64,000 bases of DNA from CAYVHB01 sp964450865 (GTDB lineage: Bacteria; Bacillota; Clostridia; Saccharofermentanales; UBA5734), in assembly GCA_964450865.1 (NCBI GenBank), contig CAYVHB010000006.1, forward strand, positions 55,547 through 119,546. The letters run 5' to 3'. The position numbers and the translations under genes were made by a program. Positions 15,217 through 24,842 of the stretch are shown piece by piece; position 1 is the first letter of the stretch, and each line of letters begins with the position of its first letter. The notes below the pieces were generated by a model that saw only the letters and a program-made list of their open reading frames with translations, searched no databases and had not been told where the DNA came from.

Positions 15217-16857
15217 ATGCGCGGCTTATTTACACCAATCACCAAAATCCGGCGCCAGGTATTTTCCGAGGTCGCCCGCTTTGCCTATGAAAGAGATCTT
15301 GAAGAGAGTGATTTCAACTGGTTCCAGGAAACACCTTACCAGATCGTTCCGGGTGAATTGCCGCAATACCGGGACAGTATCTCCAAAGAACGCACGATCA
15401 TCCGCGAACGGATCCGCATGGCCATGAGCCTGCCGATGCGTCCACCCGATATGCATTTGCCCCTGACCGCCGGCATGGCCGAGGCCGCCGTTGCCGCGAA
15501 AAAGCTCGAGCCGCCGCTGGTCAGCGTCATTCCTTTCGCCTGCGAGGCTTGCGCGACTGACCAGTTCAATGTGACGAACAACTGCCGCAAATGCCTGGCG
15601 CATCCTTGCACATCGGTCTGCCCGACCAAGGCCATCACCATCGGCAAAACAGCGGCCATCATCAGTACCGACAAGTGCATCAAGTGCGGCCGTTGCCTGA
15701 CCGCCTGTCCCTACCATGCCATCATCCGCTTTGGCCGGCCCTGCGCCGAAGCTTGCGGTGCCAGGGCTATTGAGAGTGATGAATATGGCCGGGCCAAAAT
15801 CAACCAGGAGCGGTGTGTCGCCTGCGGACTGTGCATTGTCAGCTGTCCGTTTGCCGCCATTACAGACAAATCCGAGCTTTTCCAGCTGATTACAGCCATT
15901 CGCCTGGGTTTTAAGGTCTATGCGGCAATTGCCCCTTCTTTTGTTGGCCAGTTTGGTCCGCTGGGTACGCCGGGGAAAATTGTCGCCGGCCTGAAGGCGC
16001 TTGGCTTTGCCGATGTGCTGGAGGTAGGGCTCGGCGCTGATATTGGCTCGATCCATGAAGCGGCTGAATTCCTGGAAAAAGTCCCGCAGCAGCAGGCCTT
16101 TCTGGGAACCAGCTGCTGCCCGTCCTGGGAGATGTTTGCCTGCAAGACTGAACCGGACCTGGCCGGCTGCATTTCTGATTCACACACCCCGATGGTTGCG
16201 ACAGCGCGGCGGGTCAAGGACCGGGAACCCCAGGCCCGGGTCGTGTTTATCGGACCCTGTATCGCCAAGAAACTCGAGGCCCTCGAGCCTGATGTCCGCC
16301 GGTATGTTGATTTTGTCATGACCTACGAGGAACTGATGGGCATGTTCAGCGCCCGCTCCATCGAGTTTACCGGCCTGCCCGATGAACCATTCGCCGACCT
16401 GGCCTCCATTGATGGCCGCGGCTATGCGGTTGCCGGAGGGGTCGCACAGGCTGTCATCAATTGCATTCAGGCCCAGGATCCCGGGCGCCAGGTACCATCG
16501 ATGAAAGCCGACAGCCTGTTTGATTGCAAAAAAATGCTGACCCTGGCCAAGGCTGGCAAGACCCCCGGTCATCTGCTTGAAGGAATGGCCTGTCCCGGCG
16601 GTTGCGTTGGAGGTCCGGGTACGCTGATGCCGATCCCGCGGGCCGGCAGTGCCGTGCGTCAATTCGCCGAGCAATCCCCGTACCGGATTGCCGCGGATAA
16701 TCCCCATGCGACCACCGGGGAACACGCCCGGCCAGCCAGTCACCAGGAACCCGGTTCGCCGACAGGTGATGCCCAGGCGCTCATCCTGGAGCCGGTTACA
16801 CAAGCACACGACCCGCAAGCAGACACGCAGGCACATGGTTCGCGGCTGAAGCCATGA
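15217..16857 (+). CDS. [FeFe]-hydrogenase, monomeric group-B-like
   Basis: 546 residues. N-terminal region with PGELPQYRDSI, then Cys-rich ferredoxin modules: CRKCLAHPCTSVCP, CIKCGRCLTACP and CVACGLCIVSCP. The H-cluster domain shows the three signatures: TSCCPSW (Cys300, Cys301), IGPCIAKK (Cys348) and GMACPGGCVGG (Cys459, Cys463). IGPCIAKK instead of the MPCTAKK of classical HydA places it near group B enzymes, whose physiological direction is less well known. The cytoplasmic reaction is proton/H2 interconversion with ferredoxin. A poorly conserved tail of about 50 residues (Pro/His/Gln-rich) follows the H-domain. The stop overlaps the corA start. The maturases HydE, HydF and HydG are not in the window. 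Confidence 0.9.
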   Translation: MRGLFTPITKIRRQVFSEVARFAYERDLEESDFNWFQETPYQIVPGELPQYRDSISKERTIIRERIRMAMSLPMRPPDMHLPLTAGMAEAAVAAKKLEPPLVSVIPFACEACATDQFNVTNNCRKCLAHPCTSVCPTKAITIGKTAAIISTDKCIKCGRCLTACPYHAIIRFGRPCAEACGARAIESDEYGRAKINQERCVACGLCIVSCPFAAITDKSELFQLITAIRLGFKVYAAIAPSFVGQFGPLGTPGKIVAGLKALGFADVLEVGLGADIGSIHEAAEFLEKVPQQQAFLGTSCCPSWEMFACKTEPDLAGCISDSHTPMVATARRVKDREPQARVVFIGPCIAKKLEALEPDVRRYVDFVMTYEELMGMFSARSIEFTGLPDEPFADLASIDGRGYAVAGGVAQAVINCIQAQDPGRQVPSMKADSLFDCKKMLTLAKAGKTPGHLLEGMACPGGCVGGPGTLMPIPRAGSAVRQFAEQSPYRIAADNPHATTGEHARPASHQEPGSPTGDAQALILEPVTQAHDPQADTQAHGSRLKP

Positions 16858-17870
16858 TTGTGTCAGTTGCCAATCCGAATATAAAAGCCTGGTTTTATCG
16901 GCATGATGGCGTAGAAACCGGATACGAGGATTTCTGGCAGGAACACAATCGCCGGCCGGGTGTGCCTTTCTGGCTTGATCTGCAGGCCGAGCCGGATGCC
17001 GCATTTAAAGAGATGATGCAAATGCGGCTGGGGATCCACCCGATCGCGCTGAAAAGCCTGTTTGATGACGTCCGGCATCCGCGCATGCTTGAATTTGCCG
17101 ACCATTTCTATATGGGCTTCAAGGTGGTGGTAGCCGGGCCCGGGCCAGACAACGCTGTTGAATCGAGCGGTCTGCACCTGACTTTTCTGAGTCTGGTGCT
17201 TGGCCCCCACTTTATTATCACGGCCCATCTTGAACCGCTGTCCTTGCTGGACCGGACACTCGAGCGGCTCAAGGCGAATGCCAACCAGGTGCAAAGTGTT
17301 GGCACCGGGCGGTTGCTTTACCTGCTGCTTGACAGCCTGGTTGACGATTATTTCGATAGGCTTGATGAACTGGCCGAAGCCATTGATGATATTGACGCCC
17401 GGGCGACCGAGCTGACTGTCAAGCCGGACCGTCAGCTGCAGCATGATATCCTGGACAGCAAGCGCCAGCTGCTGGCCATGCACCAGGCGATCGCCCCCTT
17501 GCGTGATGCCCTGCTCAATATGCGGCGTACGGATGGCGCCCTGATTGGCGAAGCCAACGAACTGTACCTGCGGGATATTTTTGAACATATTCTGCAGCTG
17601 CTCGATACCATCGAAACCTATCGGGAAGTCTTGTCCAATACCACGGAGCTGATCATGTCTGCCGCCAGCAACCGCATGAATGAGATAATGACCTTCCTGA
17701 CCGTATTCACAACATTTTTCATTCCGCTCAACTTTATTGCCGGTTTCTATGGCATGAATCTGATCATGCCGGAGAATCGCCAGGCTGTCACGTACCCGAT
17801 CGTCATCGTTATCATGCTCTTGCTGATCCTTGGCATGTTCCTCTGGTTCCGGCGTAAAAAATGGCTCTGA
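16854..17870 (+). CDS. corA: CorA-family magnesium/divalent cation transporter
   Basis: 338 residues. A long cytoplasmic N-domain is followed by two C-terminal helices; the signature FYGMNL follows the first helix and the protein ends with a basic cytoplasmic tail (FRRKKWL). CorA pentamers conduct Mg2+ (sometimes Co2+/Ni2+) inward. Its ATG overlaps the hydrogenase stop (ATGA), so translation is coupled to an unexpected partner. The last codons lie inside a 29-bp segment that is duplicated just downstream. Confidence 0.93.
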   Translation: MIVSVANPNIKAWFYRHDGVETGYEDFWQEHNRRPGVPFWLDLQAEPDAAFKEMMQMRLGIHPIALKSLFDDVRHPRMLEFADHFYMGFKVVVAGPGPDNAVESSGLHLTFLSLVLGPHFIITAHLEPLSLLDRTLERLKANANQVQSVGTGRLLYLLLDSLVDDYFDRLDELAEAIDDIDARATELTVKPDRQLQHDILDSKRQLLAMHQAIAPLRDALLNMRRTDGALIGEANELYLRDIFEHILQLLDTIETYREVLSNTTELIMSAASNRMNEIMTFLTVFTTFFIPLNFIAGFYGMNLIMPENRQAVTYPIVIVIMLLLILGMFLWFRRKKWL

Positions 17871-17922
17871 GTCCAGGCAGCCAGAAGAGGTGGAAAATGG
17901 CCCTGGGTCCATGCAGCCAGAA
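17858..17922. repeat. Imperfect tandem duplication across the corA stop codon
   Basis: 17858-17886 and 17894-17922 are 29-base copies with three mismatches (period 36). The first copy contains the corA stop. A part (CAGCCAGAACC...GTCACGTGTTA) recurs a third time near 17989-18011. The remaining gap to eno (17923-18270) has no gene; a TATAAT at 18194-18199 with a weak -35 is the likely eno promoter. Confidence 0.85.
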
Positions 17923-18270
17923 CCAGGTCACGTGTTAGAGGCCTTGCCATTGTTCGGCGAGGAATGGCCACGATCTGAGCAAAAACAGCCAGAACCGAGT
18001 CACGTGTTACCGACCGCCATTCATCAGTCATTTATAATAAAAATACGATCAGAAATCAGAATTCGACTGTTGAAGCCACGCCTGACCGGAAGTAAACTCA
18101 GGCGAGACCCAACCAGTGACATGTAACAAGCGACAAGCGAGATCAGCTGGCATTACGTTACAAACGATCAGTGATAGTCTGTCCACATGTTGCTATAATC
18201 GCAGATACTAACTTTTCAATAAACAATTATCACCTGACGACAACTTGATTTTACAAGGAGGTTGATCGAC

Positions 18271-19596
18271 ATGTATCAAGATTTACAGATTACCCGGGTC
18301 TGGGCCCGTGAAATTCTCGACTCGCGCGGTAATCCGACCGTCGAAGCTGAAGTAGAGACCGAGGACGGCTCACTGGGCCGCGCGGCTGTTCCTTCCGGCG
18401 CTTCAACCGGCGCATTTGAAGCCGTTGAATTGCGTGATAAAGACCTTGGCCGTTATCTGGGTCAGGGTGTACGCAAAGCGGTAGCCAACGTCAATGACCT
18501 GATCGCACCTGAGCTGATCGGCTTCAATGCATTTGACCAGAGCGGTCTGGATCATTTGCTCATCACGCTAGATGGAACAGACAATAAAGGACGCCTCGGT
18601 GCCAATGCCATTCTGGCGGTATCGCTGGCTGCGGCCAAGGCAGCGGCCGCTGCACTCGGTATTGGTCTTTACCAATATCTGGGCGGGGTTCGCGCCCACC
18701 GGCTGCCGGTCCCGATGATGAATATCATTAACGGTGGCAAGCATGCTGATAACAGCATCAATTTCCAGGAATTCATGATTATGCCTGTCGGCGCCGATAG
18801 TTTTCGCCAGGCTCTGCAATGGAGTGCCGAGGTCTTCCATACGCTGAAGAAACTGTTGCGGCAGGAAGGCTATGCCACGTCGGTCGGTGATGAGGGTGGC
18901 TTTGCACCCAACTTCGCCAATGAAGAACAGGCCCTGGCCTTTATTGTCAAAGCCATCCAGCAGGCCGGTTTCCGCCCGGGCCAGGATTTCTTCATTGCCA
19001 TGGACGCGGCGGCAACTGAGTTGTATGAAGCTGCAAAGGAGAAGGGCCACGAGGGAGAATACCTGTTCTGGAAGTCCGGTGAATACAAGACTCGCGAACA
19101 GATGGTGGATTACTGGGCTGAACTGGCAAGCAAATACCCGATCATTTCGCTTGAAGACGGTGTAGCAGAGGACGACTGGGATGCCTGGAAACTGCTCACC
19201 GAGCGTCTGGGCGACCGTCTGCAACTGGTTGGCGATGACTTGTACGTTACCAATACCAGGCGCATTATCAAGGGCTTGCAACTGGGTGTATCCAACTCGG
19301 TCCTGATCAAGGTTAACCAGATCGGAACGCTGACGGAAACGCTCGAAGCAATCGAAATGGCAGCTGACAACGGCTGGACGGCAATTGTTTCGCATCGTTC
19401 CGGTGAAACGGAGGACGTGACGATCGCTGATATCGTTGTTGCGACTAATGCGGGCCAGATTAAAACCGGCGCACCGTCACGTACCGATCGTGTTGCCAAA
19501 TACAATCAGCTGCTGCGGATAGAAGAAGCGCTCGGTGACGCGGCCGTTTATGCAGGACTGTCCGCCTTCAAAGTCAAACCTGCTTTCAAGGCTTGA
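18271..19596 (+). CDS. eno: Enolase
   Basis: 441 residues from ATG 18271, nine bases after AAGGAGG; an in-frame TTG at 18262 overlaps the RBS and is unlikely. Converts 2-phosphoglycerate to phosphoenolpyruvate in glycolysis. Signatures: REILDSRGNPTVEAEV, GAIPSGASTG-like AAVPSGASTGAFEA, GDEGGFAPN, SLEDGVAEDDWD and the LIKVNQIGTLTET / SHRSGETED segments around the catalytic lysines. Insertions KEKGHEGEYLFWKSGEY are as in Clostridia enolases. A terminator follows. Confidence 0.98.
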   Translation: MYQDLQITRVWAREILDSRGNPTVEAEVETEDGSLGRAAVPSGASTGAFEAVELRDKDLGRYLGQGVRKAVANVNDLIAPELIGFNAFDQSGLDHLLITLDGTDNKGRLGANAILAVSLAAAKAAAAALGIGLYQYLGGVRAHRLPVPMMNIINGGKHADNSINFQEFMIMPVGADSFRQALQWSAEVFHTLKKLLRQEGYATSVGDEGGFAPNFANEEQALAFIVKAIQQAGFRPGQDFFIAMDAAATELYEAAKEKGHEGEYLFWKSGEYKTREQMVDYWAELASKYPIISLEDGVAEDDWDAWKLLTERLGDRLQLVGDDLYVTNTRRIIKGLQLGVSNSVLIKVNQIGTLTETLEAIEMAADNGWTAIVSHRSGETEDVTIADIVVATNAGQIKTGAPSRTDRVAKYNQLLRIEEALGDAAVYAGLSAFKVKPAFKA

Positions 19597-19748
19597 CGAC
19601 TAGAATGACTGGCCGGCTGATAACCGGCCAGGCTGATGACCCGGCCAGGCGGCCAGCCTGATTGCTAAAAAGGCCAGGCAGACTGCATAGAAGAGCATTC
19701 AGTCAACAGGTTGCATATTGCACGAATCTGGTCTATTGCCAATAAAGA

Positions 19749-19775
19749 GGGGGGTGCCAAAAGCAGCCCCCTTTT
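19749..19775 (+). terminator. Terminator downstream of eno
   Basis: A G-run plus TGC, loop CAAAA, then GCA plus a C-run and TTTT, about 150 bases after the stop. The space before it holds repeated CCGGCCAGG words. Confidence 0.75.
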
Positions 19776-19830
19776 GCTATCTGTTGCTATCTGTTGCTAT
19801 CTGTTTGCCATCTGTTTGCTTTCAGATCGC
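19774..19830. repeat. Decamer tandem repeat TTGCTATCTG
   Basis: Three exact copies at 19774, 19784 and 19794, then decaying copies (TTTGCCATCTG). Degenerate TTGCTATTTG-like words continue to about 19930, into the 3' end of the convergent membrane protein gene. No gene of its own was seen in 19597-19913. Confidence 0.85.
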
Positions 19831-19913
19831 TGATTATCGGCTGTTCGTTTGCTATTAATTTGCAATCCTCATGCTATTTGTCAATAATCCGTTTGCTGCC
19901 TGCTGGTTGTCTG

Positions 19914-20798
19914 CTATTTGCCGATTGTCCGCTTGCTGTCTGCCTGCTGTTCACTGGCGTGTCGCTTGCGATCTGGCTGCCGGTGCAGCCCGGGCTGGCG
20001 GTTTGCCAGCAAATTACGCAGCAAGATCAGGTCGGCGTCTGGGAAACGAAGGCTGCGCTGGTGCAGATGCAACCAGCGGCGAAGGCGATGCAGCGTGTCC
20101 GGATGGCGCAACGAACGCAGGGCCGGAAAAGCCCGCAGCAGACGGCGCTGCACATGAGTTGTCCGATTAGCAAGCTGGCGCCATTCCCGCAAGCCACTGG
20201 TTAGCATGCGCAACCGTTTTTGCCAGTTATCCGCCACCTGAGCGCTTTTTTGCCGCATGTTCTGCGTCATCTGATGGAGCTGAGCCAGCAAGTTGTTCAG
20301 ATGGATGACGGCCGCAATCGAAATAATATTGTCAATCAGGATCAGGATCACAAGGACTATTGCCAGTGGTGTCGCAACAGCCGCCGGGATCAGACCCAGC
20401 AAATGACGGATAAATGGGGCTACAATATAAACAAATCCCAGGCAGAGAATACCCCAGATCAGCGAGATCGGCAGACAGATCCGCCCCTTGATATGGAGCG
20501 GATATTGACTGTAATCCCACCAGCGGTGATGAAACAGCGTTTCAAGCAGCCAGCCGGTAAAATATTCCAGCATGCTTGTCACTGCAATGCAGGCCGGCAA
20601 TAGCAAATACCATGGCAATCGCAACGAATCTTGCAAAAACAGGACTGCCAGCAGGCCAAAACCATAAATCGGACAGATCGGGCCAGTGAGAAAGCCCCGG
20701 TTGATCCAGTGGCCGGAGAGGATTGATTCATAACAGCTTTCCATCAGCCAGCCCAGAAAACTGTATATGACGAACTGCAAAACGATGTTGCTCAGCAT
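19914..20798 (-). CDS. Polytopic membrane protein, putative ABC-transporter permease family (CmpB-like)
   Basis: 294 residues from ATG 20798, preceded by AAAGGAG. The start MLSNIVLQFVIYSFLGWLMES and the motif RGFLTGPICPIYGFG match the small permease-like family PF06541, common in Firmicutes and of unknown transport role. About five hydrophobic helices are seen up to residue 190 (last one IVLVILILIDNIISIAAV). The last 100 residues are Arg/His/Gln-rich and cytoplasmic. The extreme C-terminus is coded in the degenerate repeat region downstream of eno, so it may be recently evolved. Confidence 0.8.
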   Translation of the reverse strand: MLSNIVLQFVIYSFLGWLMESCYESILSGHWINRGFLTGPICPIYGFGLLAVLFLQDSLRLPWYLLLPACIAVTSMLEYFTGWLLETLFHHRWWDYSQYPLHIKGRICLPISLIWGILCLGFVYIVAPFIRHLLGLIPAAVATPLAIVLVILILIDNIISIAAVIHLNNLLAQLHQMTQNMRQKSAQVADNWQKRLRMLTSGLREWRQLANRTTHVQRRLLRAFPALRSLRHPDTLHRLRRWLHLHQRSLRFPDADLILLRNLLANRQPGLHRQPDRKRHASEQQADSKRTIGK

Positions 20799-21102
20799 GA
20801 TGTTGACTCCTTTACAGCCGGTTGGCCAGCAGAACTGGCACAATCATTCACGGGGTAACAGCCCAGGACACGAAACCCGTAAAAATAAGGAGCGGCTGCA
20901 TCCGGCCTGGCCACGGGCCATGATGCCAGTGATGCTAATGATTTCATTATAAGATGGAATACCCCCCTTGGCAAACTACATCAATGGGCATCTTGGGGCA
21001 GACAGCGTCTGCTGACGCTGAAGCACCGGCCGCCATTCCCTCTGGCTTGCCCCGCTGCAAGGGATGCGCTATCATGTGAATAGCAAATTGTAAGGGGGCC
21101 CT

Positions 21103-21741
21103 ATGTTTTTCCTGTATTTTGCCCGCCATGGCGAAACCATCTGGAATACGCAGAGCCGGATGCAGGGTCGCCTGGATACGGAACTGACTGAACGCGGGGT
21201 TGACCAGGCACTGGCGCTGGGGGATCGTTTACGCGGCATCCCGCTTGAACGGGCCTATGTCAGCCCGGCCCCCCGGGCCGTTCGTACAGCCCGTCTGGCC
21301 CTTGAAGCCGGCCAGTTTGCCACGGCTCAGCTGCTGACAATTGATGAACGGGTACATGAGATGGATCTGGGTGACTGGGAAGGCCTTTCAGTGGATGAAG
21401 TACGGGCCGCAACACCCGAAAGCCTGCAAGATTTCTTTTTTGCGCCTCACCGCTTTATGCCATCTGGTAGTGGTGAGACCTATCAGCAAGTCAGTTTCCG
21501 GATGCAGCAGTTTCTGGGAGAGATTGAAGACCTGGCGGCTGTAACAACAGAAGGCGGCCGGGATTGTCACATCCTCCTGATCAGTCATAATATTACCATC
21601 AAGGCATTGCTGACCCTGATGCGGCGACGGCCGCTGGCCATGCTGCGCGACGGCCCGCCCATCCGCCAGGCCAGCCTATACCAGGCCAGCTGGCAGCCGG
21701 ATAACAGCTGGCAGATCATTGAGCCGCCGGCTGATTCCTGA
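21103..21741 (+). CDS. Histidine phosphatase family protein (phosphoglycerate mutase-like)
   Basis: 212 residues. It begins FYFARHGETIWN, the phospho-histidine motif (RHG), followed by QGRLDTELTERG, the typical branch-1 pattern. A second histidine is in ILLISHN. Such proteins dephosphorylate small metabolites (for example alpha-ribazole-P or sugar phosphates); a true 2,3-PG-dependent mutase role is less likely at this length. AAGGGGG precedes the ATG. It stands alone, followed by the repeat upstream of nadE. Confidence 0.85.
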   Translation: MFFLYFARHGETIWNTQSRMQGRLDTELTERGVDQALALGDRLRGIPLERAYVSPAPRAVRTARLALEAGQFATAQLLTIDERVHEMDLGDWEGLSVDEVRAATPESLQDFFFAPHRFMPSGSGETYQQVSFRMQQFLGEIEDLAAVTTEGGRDCHILLISHNITIKALLTLMRRRPLAMLRDGPPIRQASLYQASWQPDNSWQIIEPPADS

Positions 21742-21870
21742 ACAGAGAACCGGTTAATCCGCACCGGGCTGATAATCAGTGGCTTGCAAGGCCGGTAATA
21801 GCCCGAAAAAGGATAGATATTCATTGATTTCGATAGCGTTTGAGCAAGAGTAAGCGTTCGAGTTGGAGAT

Positions 21871-21906
21871 AGAGAAAGAGAAAGAGAAAGAGAAAGAGAA
21901 AGAGGT
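21871..21906. repeat. AGAGAA hexamer tract next to the nadE ribosome binding site
   Basis: Five AGAGAA units and a last AGAGGT, ending six bases before the nadE ATG. The purine-rich tract resembles Shine-Dalgarno sequence, so unit number could affect translation initiation. Confidence 0.9.
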
Positions 21907-21912
21907 AGACGC

Positions 21913-23814
21913 ATGCATGATGGTTTTATCCGGGTGGCTGCGGCCACGCCGGCGATCCAGGTTGCCGATTGTCCCGGCAATGCCGCGGCGATTATTGATC
22001 TGATCCACGAGGCGGCCCGCCAGGATGTGCAGCTTGTGGTATTCCCGGAGCTGTCACTGACCGGCTACACCTGTTCTGATCTTTTTCTCAGCCGCACCCT
22101 GCAGCAGGGTGCCTTGCAGGCCTTGTACCGGATCGCCGATGCCACGGCCAATCTGCCGCTGCTCATCATTGTCGGTCTGCCGCTGGCCACGGGGAGCGGC
22201 CTGTACAATGCGGCCGCTGTTCTCAGCCAGGGCCAGATTCTCGGCTTTGTCCCCAAAAGTCACATCCCCAATTATGCTGAGTTTTATGAAGCCCGGCATT
22301 TTCTGCCAGGTCCCGCCCTGACCACCATCAGGATCGGAGACAGTGAGTTTCCATTTGGCACCCATCTCATTTTTGCATGCAAGGAAATCCCTGATTTAAC
22401 CCTTGGTGTTGAGATCTGCGAGGATCTGTGGGTCCCCCATTCACCATCTGTCGACCAGGCCCGGGCTGGTGCCCTGGTCATCGCCAATCTGTCCGCCAGC
22501 GACGAGCTGATCGGCAAGGCCGACTATCGCCGTTTGCTGGTGCAAAGTCACTCCGGCCGGCTGATCTGTGCCTACATTTATGCAGACGCCGGTGCAGGGG
22601 AGTCCACAACCGACCTGGTATTCGCCGGACACAATCTGATTTTCGAAAATGGCCGCGCCCTGGCTGAGTCTGGCCTGTTTTCCACCGGACTGACCATCGC
22701 CGATCTCGACGTCCAGAACCTGGCAGCCGAAAGACGCCGGCAAAACACCTTTACACCAGCAGCGGATGACACCTGCCGGGTGATCGGGTTCTCCATCCCG
22801 CCCCATCCGCTTGCCCTGCGGCGAGCGGTTGCCGCTCACCCCTTTGTTCCGGCCAGCGCCGTTGACCTGGCGGGCCGTTGTGAAGAAATCCTTACCTTAC
22901 AGGTTCAAGGCTTGAAAAAACGCCTGGCCCATACGCGTTCCCGTTCCGCCGTCATCGGCTTATCTGGCGGACTTGATTCGACGCTGGCCCTGCTGGTAAC
23001 TGCGCGCGCTTTTGACGCGCTGCAGCTGCCACGATCTGGTATCACCGCCGTGACCATGCCCGGCTTCGGCACGACAGACCGGACCTATGCCAATGCCCTG
23101 CATCTGGCCCGCAGCCTGGCGACCACATTACGGGAGATTCCAATCCGCGATGCTGTCAGCTTGCATTTTAATGACATCGGCCACCCAGCCGATCTCCATG
23201 ACGTGACTTATGAGAATGCGCAGGCCCGTGAACGGACCCAGATCCTCATGGATATCGCCAACCAGACTGGCGGCCTGGTCATCGGAACGGGTGATCTTTC
23301 TGAATTGGCCCTGGGCTGGGCAACCTATAACGGGGACCACATGTCCATGTATGCGGTTAATTGTTCCGTACCCAAAACACTGGTGCGCCACCTGGTCCGT
23401 CACGCAGCCGGGCAAAGTGAACCCCTGCTCAGCCAGGTTTTGCTGGATGTTCTGGATACACCAGTCAGCCCGGAACTGCTGCCACCCAAGGATGGCCAGA
23501 TCGCCCAGAAAACCGAGCACATTGTCGGACCCTATGAATTACATGACTTTTTCTTGTATTACCTGGTCCGCTTTGGCTTCAGGCCCGCGAAAATCATGCG
23601 CCTGGCGGTTCTGGCTTTTGCCGGCCAGTATGATGCGGCGACAATCCGCCAGTGGCTGACGCTCTTCCTCAAGCGCTTCTTTGCCCAGCAGTTTAAACGC
23701 TCCTGCCTGCCGGATGGACCCAAGGTCGGCAGTGTGAACCTTTCCCCGCGCGGCGACTGGCGAATGCCCAGCGATGCTGTTGCCAGTTTGTGGCTGGCCG
23801 AAATCGAGGCCTGA
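21913..23814 (+). CDS. nadE: Glutamine-dependent NAD+ synthetase
   Basis: 633 residues. The N-terminal nitrilase-type glutaminase has the triad Glu46 (FPELSLTGY), Lys115 (PKSHIPNY) and Cys169 (GVEICEDLW). The C-terminal PP-loop synthetase domain has GLSGGLDSTLALL and GTGDLSELALGW. It makes NAD+ from deamido-NAD+, ATP and glutamine-derived ammonia. Length is typical of the two-domain form. The RBS is merged with a hexamer repeat. It is followed by mutM one base after the stop. Confidence 0.96.
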   Translation: MHDGFIRVAAATPAIQVADCPGNAAAIIDLIHEAARQDVQLVVFPELSLTGYTCSDLFLSRTLQQGALQALYRIADATANLPLLIIVGLPLATGSGLYNAAAVLSQGQILGFVPKSHIPNYAEFYEARHFLPGPALTTIRIGDSEFPFGTHLIFACKEIPDLTLGVEICEDLWVPHSPSVDQARAGALVIANLSASDELIGKADYRRLLVQSHSGRLICAYIYADAGAGESTTDLVFAGHNLIFENGRALAESGLFSTGLTIADLDVQNLAAERRRQNTFTPAADDTCRVIGFSIPPHPLALRRAVAAHPFVPASAVDLAGRCEEILTLQVQGLKKRLAHTRSRSAVIGLSGGLDSTLALLVTARAFDALQLPRSGITAVTMPGFGTTDRTYANALHLARSLATTLREIPIRDAVSLHFNDIGHPADLHDVTYENAQARERTQILMDIANQTGGLVIGTGDLSELALGWATYNGDHMSMYAVNCSVPKTLVRHLVRHAAGQSEPLLSQVLLDVLDTPVSPELLPPKDGQIAQKTEHIVGPYELHDFFLYYLVRFGFRPAKIMRLAVLAFAGQYDAATIRQWLTLFLKRFFAQQFKRSCLPDGPKVGSVNLSPRGDWRMPSDAVASLWLAEIEA

Positions 23815-23815
23815 C

Positions 23816-24709
23816 ATGCCGGAATTACCAGAAGTCGAGACTGTCCGCTGCAGCTTGCAACCGCTCATTGTCGGCCGGACCATTCAGGCTGTGTACAGCC
23901 TGACCCCCGGCGTGCTTCTGGGGCCAGACGGAGCCGATCTTGCTGACCGGATCAAACTGACCGGCCAGACTATTACCGCCATTCGCCGGCGTGGCAAGTA
24001 TCTGCTGCTGGACCTGGCGCCGGACTCTCTGGTTATGGTGGTTCATCTGCGCATGACCGGGCAGTTTTTGTATCAGACCGCCGAACCAGTCAGGCAAAAA
24101 CACGATCATGTCATTATCTCACTGACCGATCCCGGGCAAATCCCGCCAGCTGTCTGGCTGACCTATCACGACACACGGCGTTTTGGCCGTATCCAGGTCC
24201 TGTCAGCAGGTCAGCTGGATCGTATCAAGGGACTGGCCAGTCTGGGCCCGGAACCGCTGGATGATACTTTGGACGGGGCTGCCTTGCAAAAGCGGCTGCA
24301 ACGAAGAGCCAGGACTTCCCTCAAGGCGGCTTTGCTGGATCAGACAGTCCTGGCCGGCCTGGGCAATATATATGCTGACGAATCACTCTTCCTGGCTGGC
24401 CTGAGCCCCTTGCGCCTGGCGGGCAGCCTGACCGCTGACGAGTCCCGGCAGCTGATCGCGAGTATCCGCCAGGTGCTGACGCAGGCTATCGGCTGTCGTG
24501 GCACCTCGATTCGCGATTATGTTGACGGACTCAACGTCCGCGGCCATTTCCAATACCAGTTGCAGGTATACGGCCGCGGCGGCCAGCCCTGTCAGCATTG
24601 CGGCACACTGTTACTGCGACGCCAGGTTGCCGGACGCACGACCAGCAGTTGTCCCCACTGCCAGCCAGATCCGGCTATCATAATCCGGGACCGGGCACCG
24701 GACGCTTAG
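23816..24709 (+). CDS. mutM: Formamidopyrimidine-DNA glycosylase
   Basis: 297 residues from ATG 23816. The mature start PELPEVETVR holds the catalytic Pro2 and Glu3. Also seen: RRRGKYLLLDL, HLRMTGQFL, LDQTVLAGLGNIYADE and the zinc finger CQHCG...CPHCQ. It removes 8-oxoguanine and ring-opened purines. It lies one base after the nadE stop, so it is co-transcribed. The stop codon lies within a duplicated 23-bp segment. Confidence 0.96.
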   Translation: MPELPEVETVRCSLQPLIVGRTIQAVYSLTPGVLLGPDGADLADRIKLTGQTITAIRRRGKYLLLDLAPDSLVMVVHLRMTGQFLYQTAEPVRQKHDHVIISLTDPGQIPPAVWLTYHDTRRFGRIQVLSAGQLDRIKGLASLGPEPLDDTLDGAALQKRLQRRARTSLKAALLDQTVLAGLGNIYADESLFLAGLSPLRLAGSLTADESRQLIASIRQVLTQAIGCRGTSIRDYVDGLNVRGHFQYQLQVYGRGGQPCQHCGTLLLRRQVAGRTTSSCPHCQPDPAIIIRDRAPDA

Positions 24710-24749
24710 CCGGCTATCCAGCCAGGACCGGATGCTTAGCTGGCGATCC
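24697..24749. repeat. Imperfect 30-bp-period duplication across the mutM stop
   Basis: 24697-24719 and 24727-24749 share 20 of 23 bases. The first copy contains the last codons and stop of mutM, the second is non-coding. Confidence 0.8.
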
Positions 24750-24842
24750 GGAATCATTCACGATGAACAGCTGCCATACCCAACCCGCGAATCACGATCA
24801 TCACCATCGACGGCAGTTCCCATGCCTGGCCCGGATCCGAAA

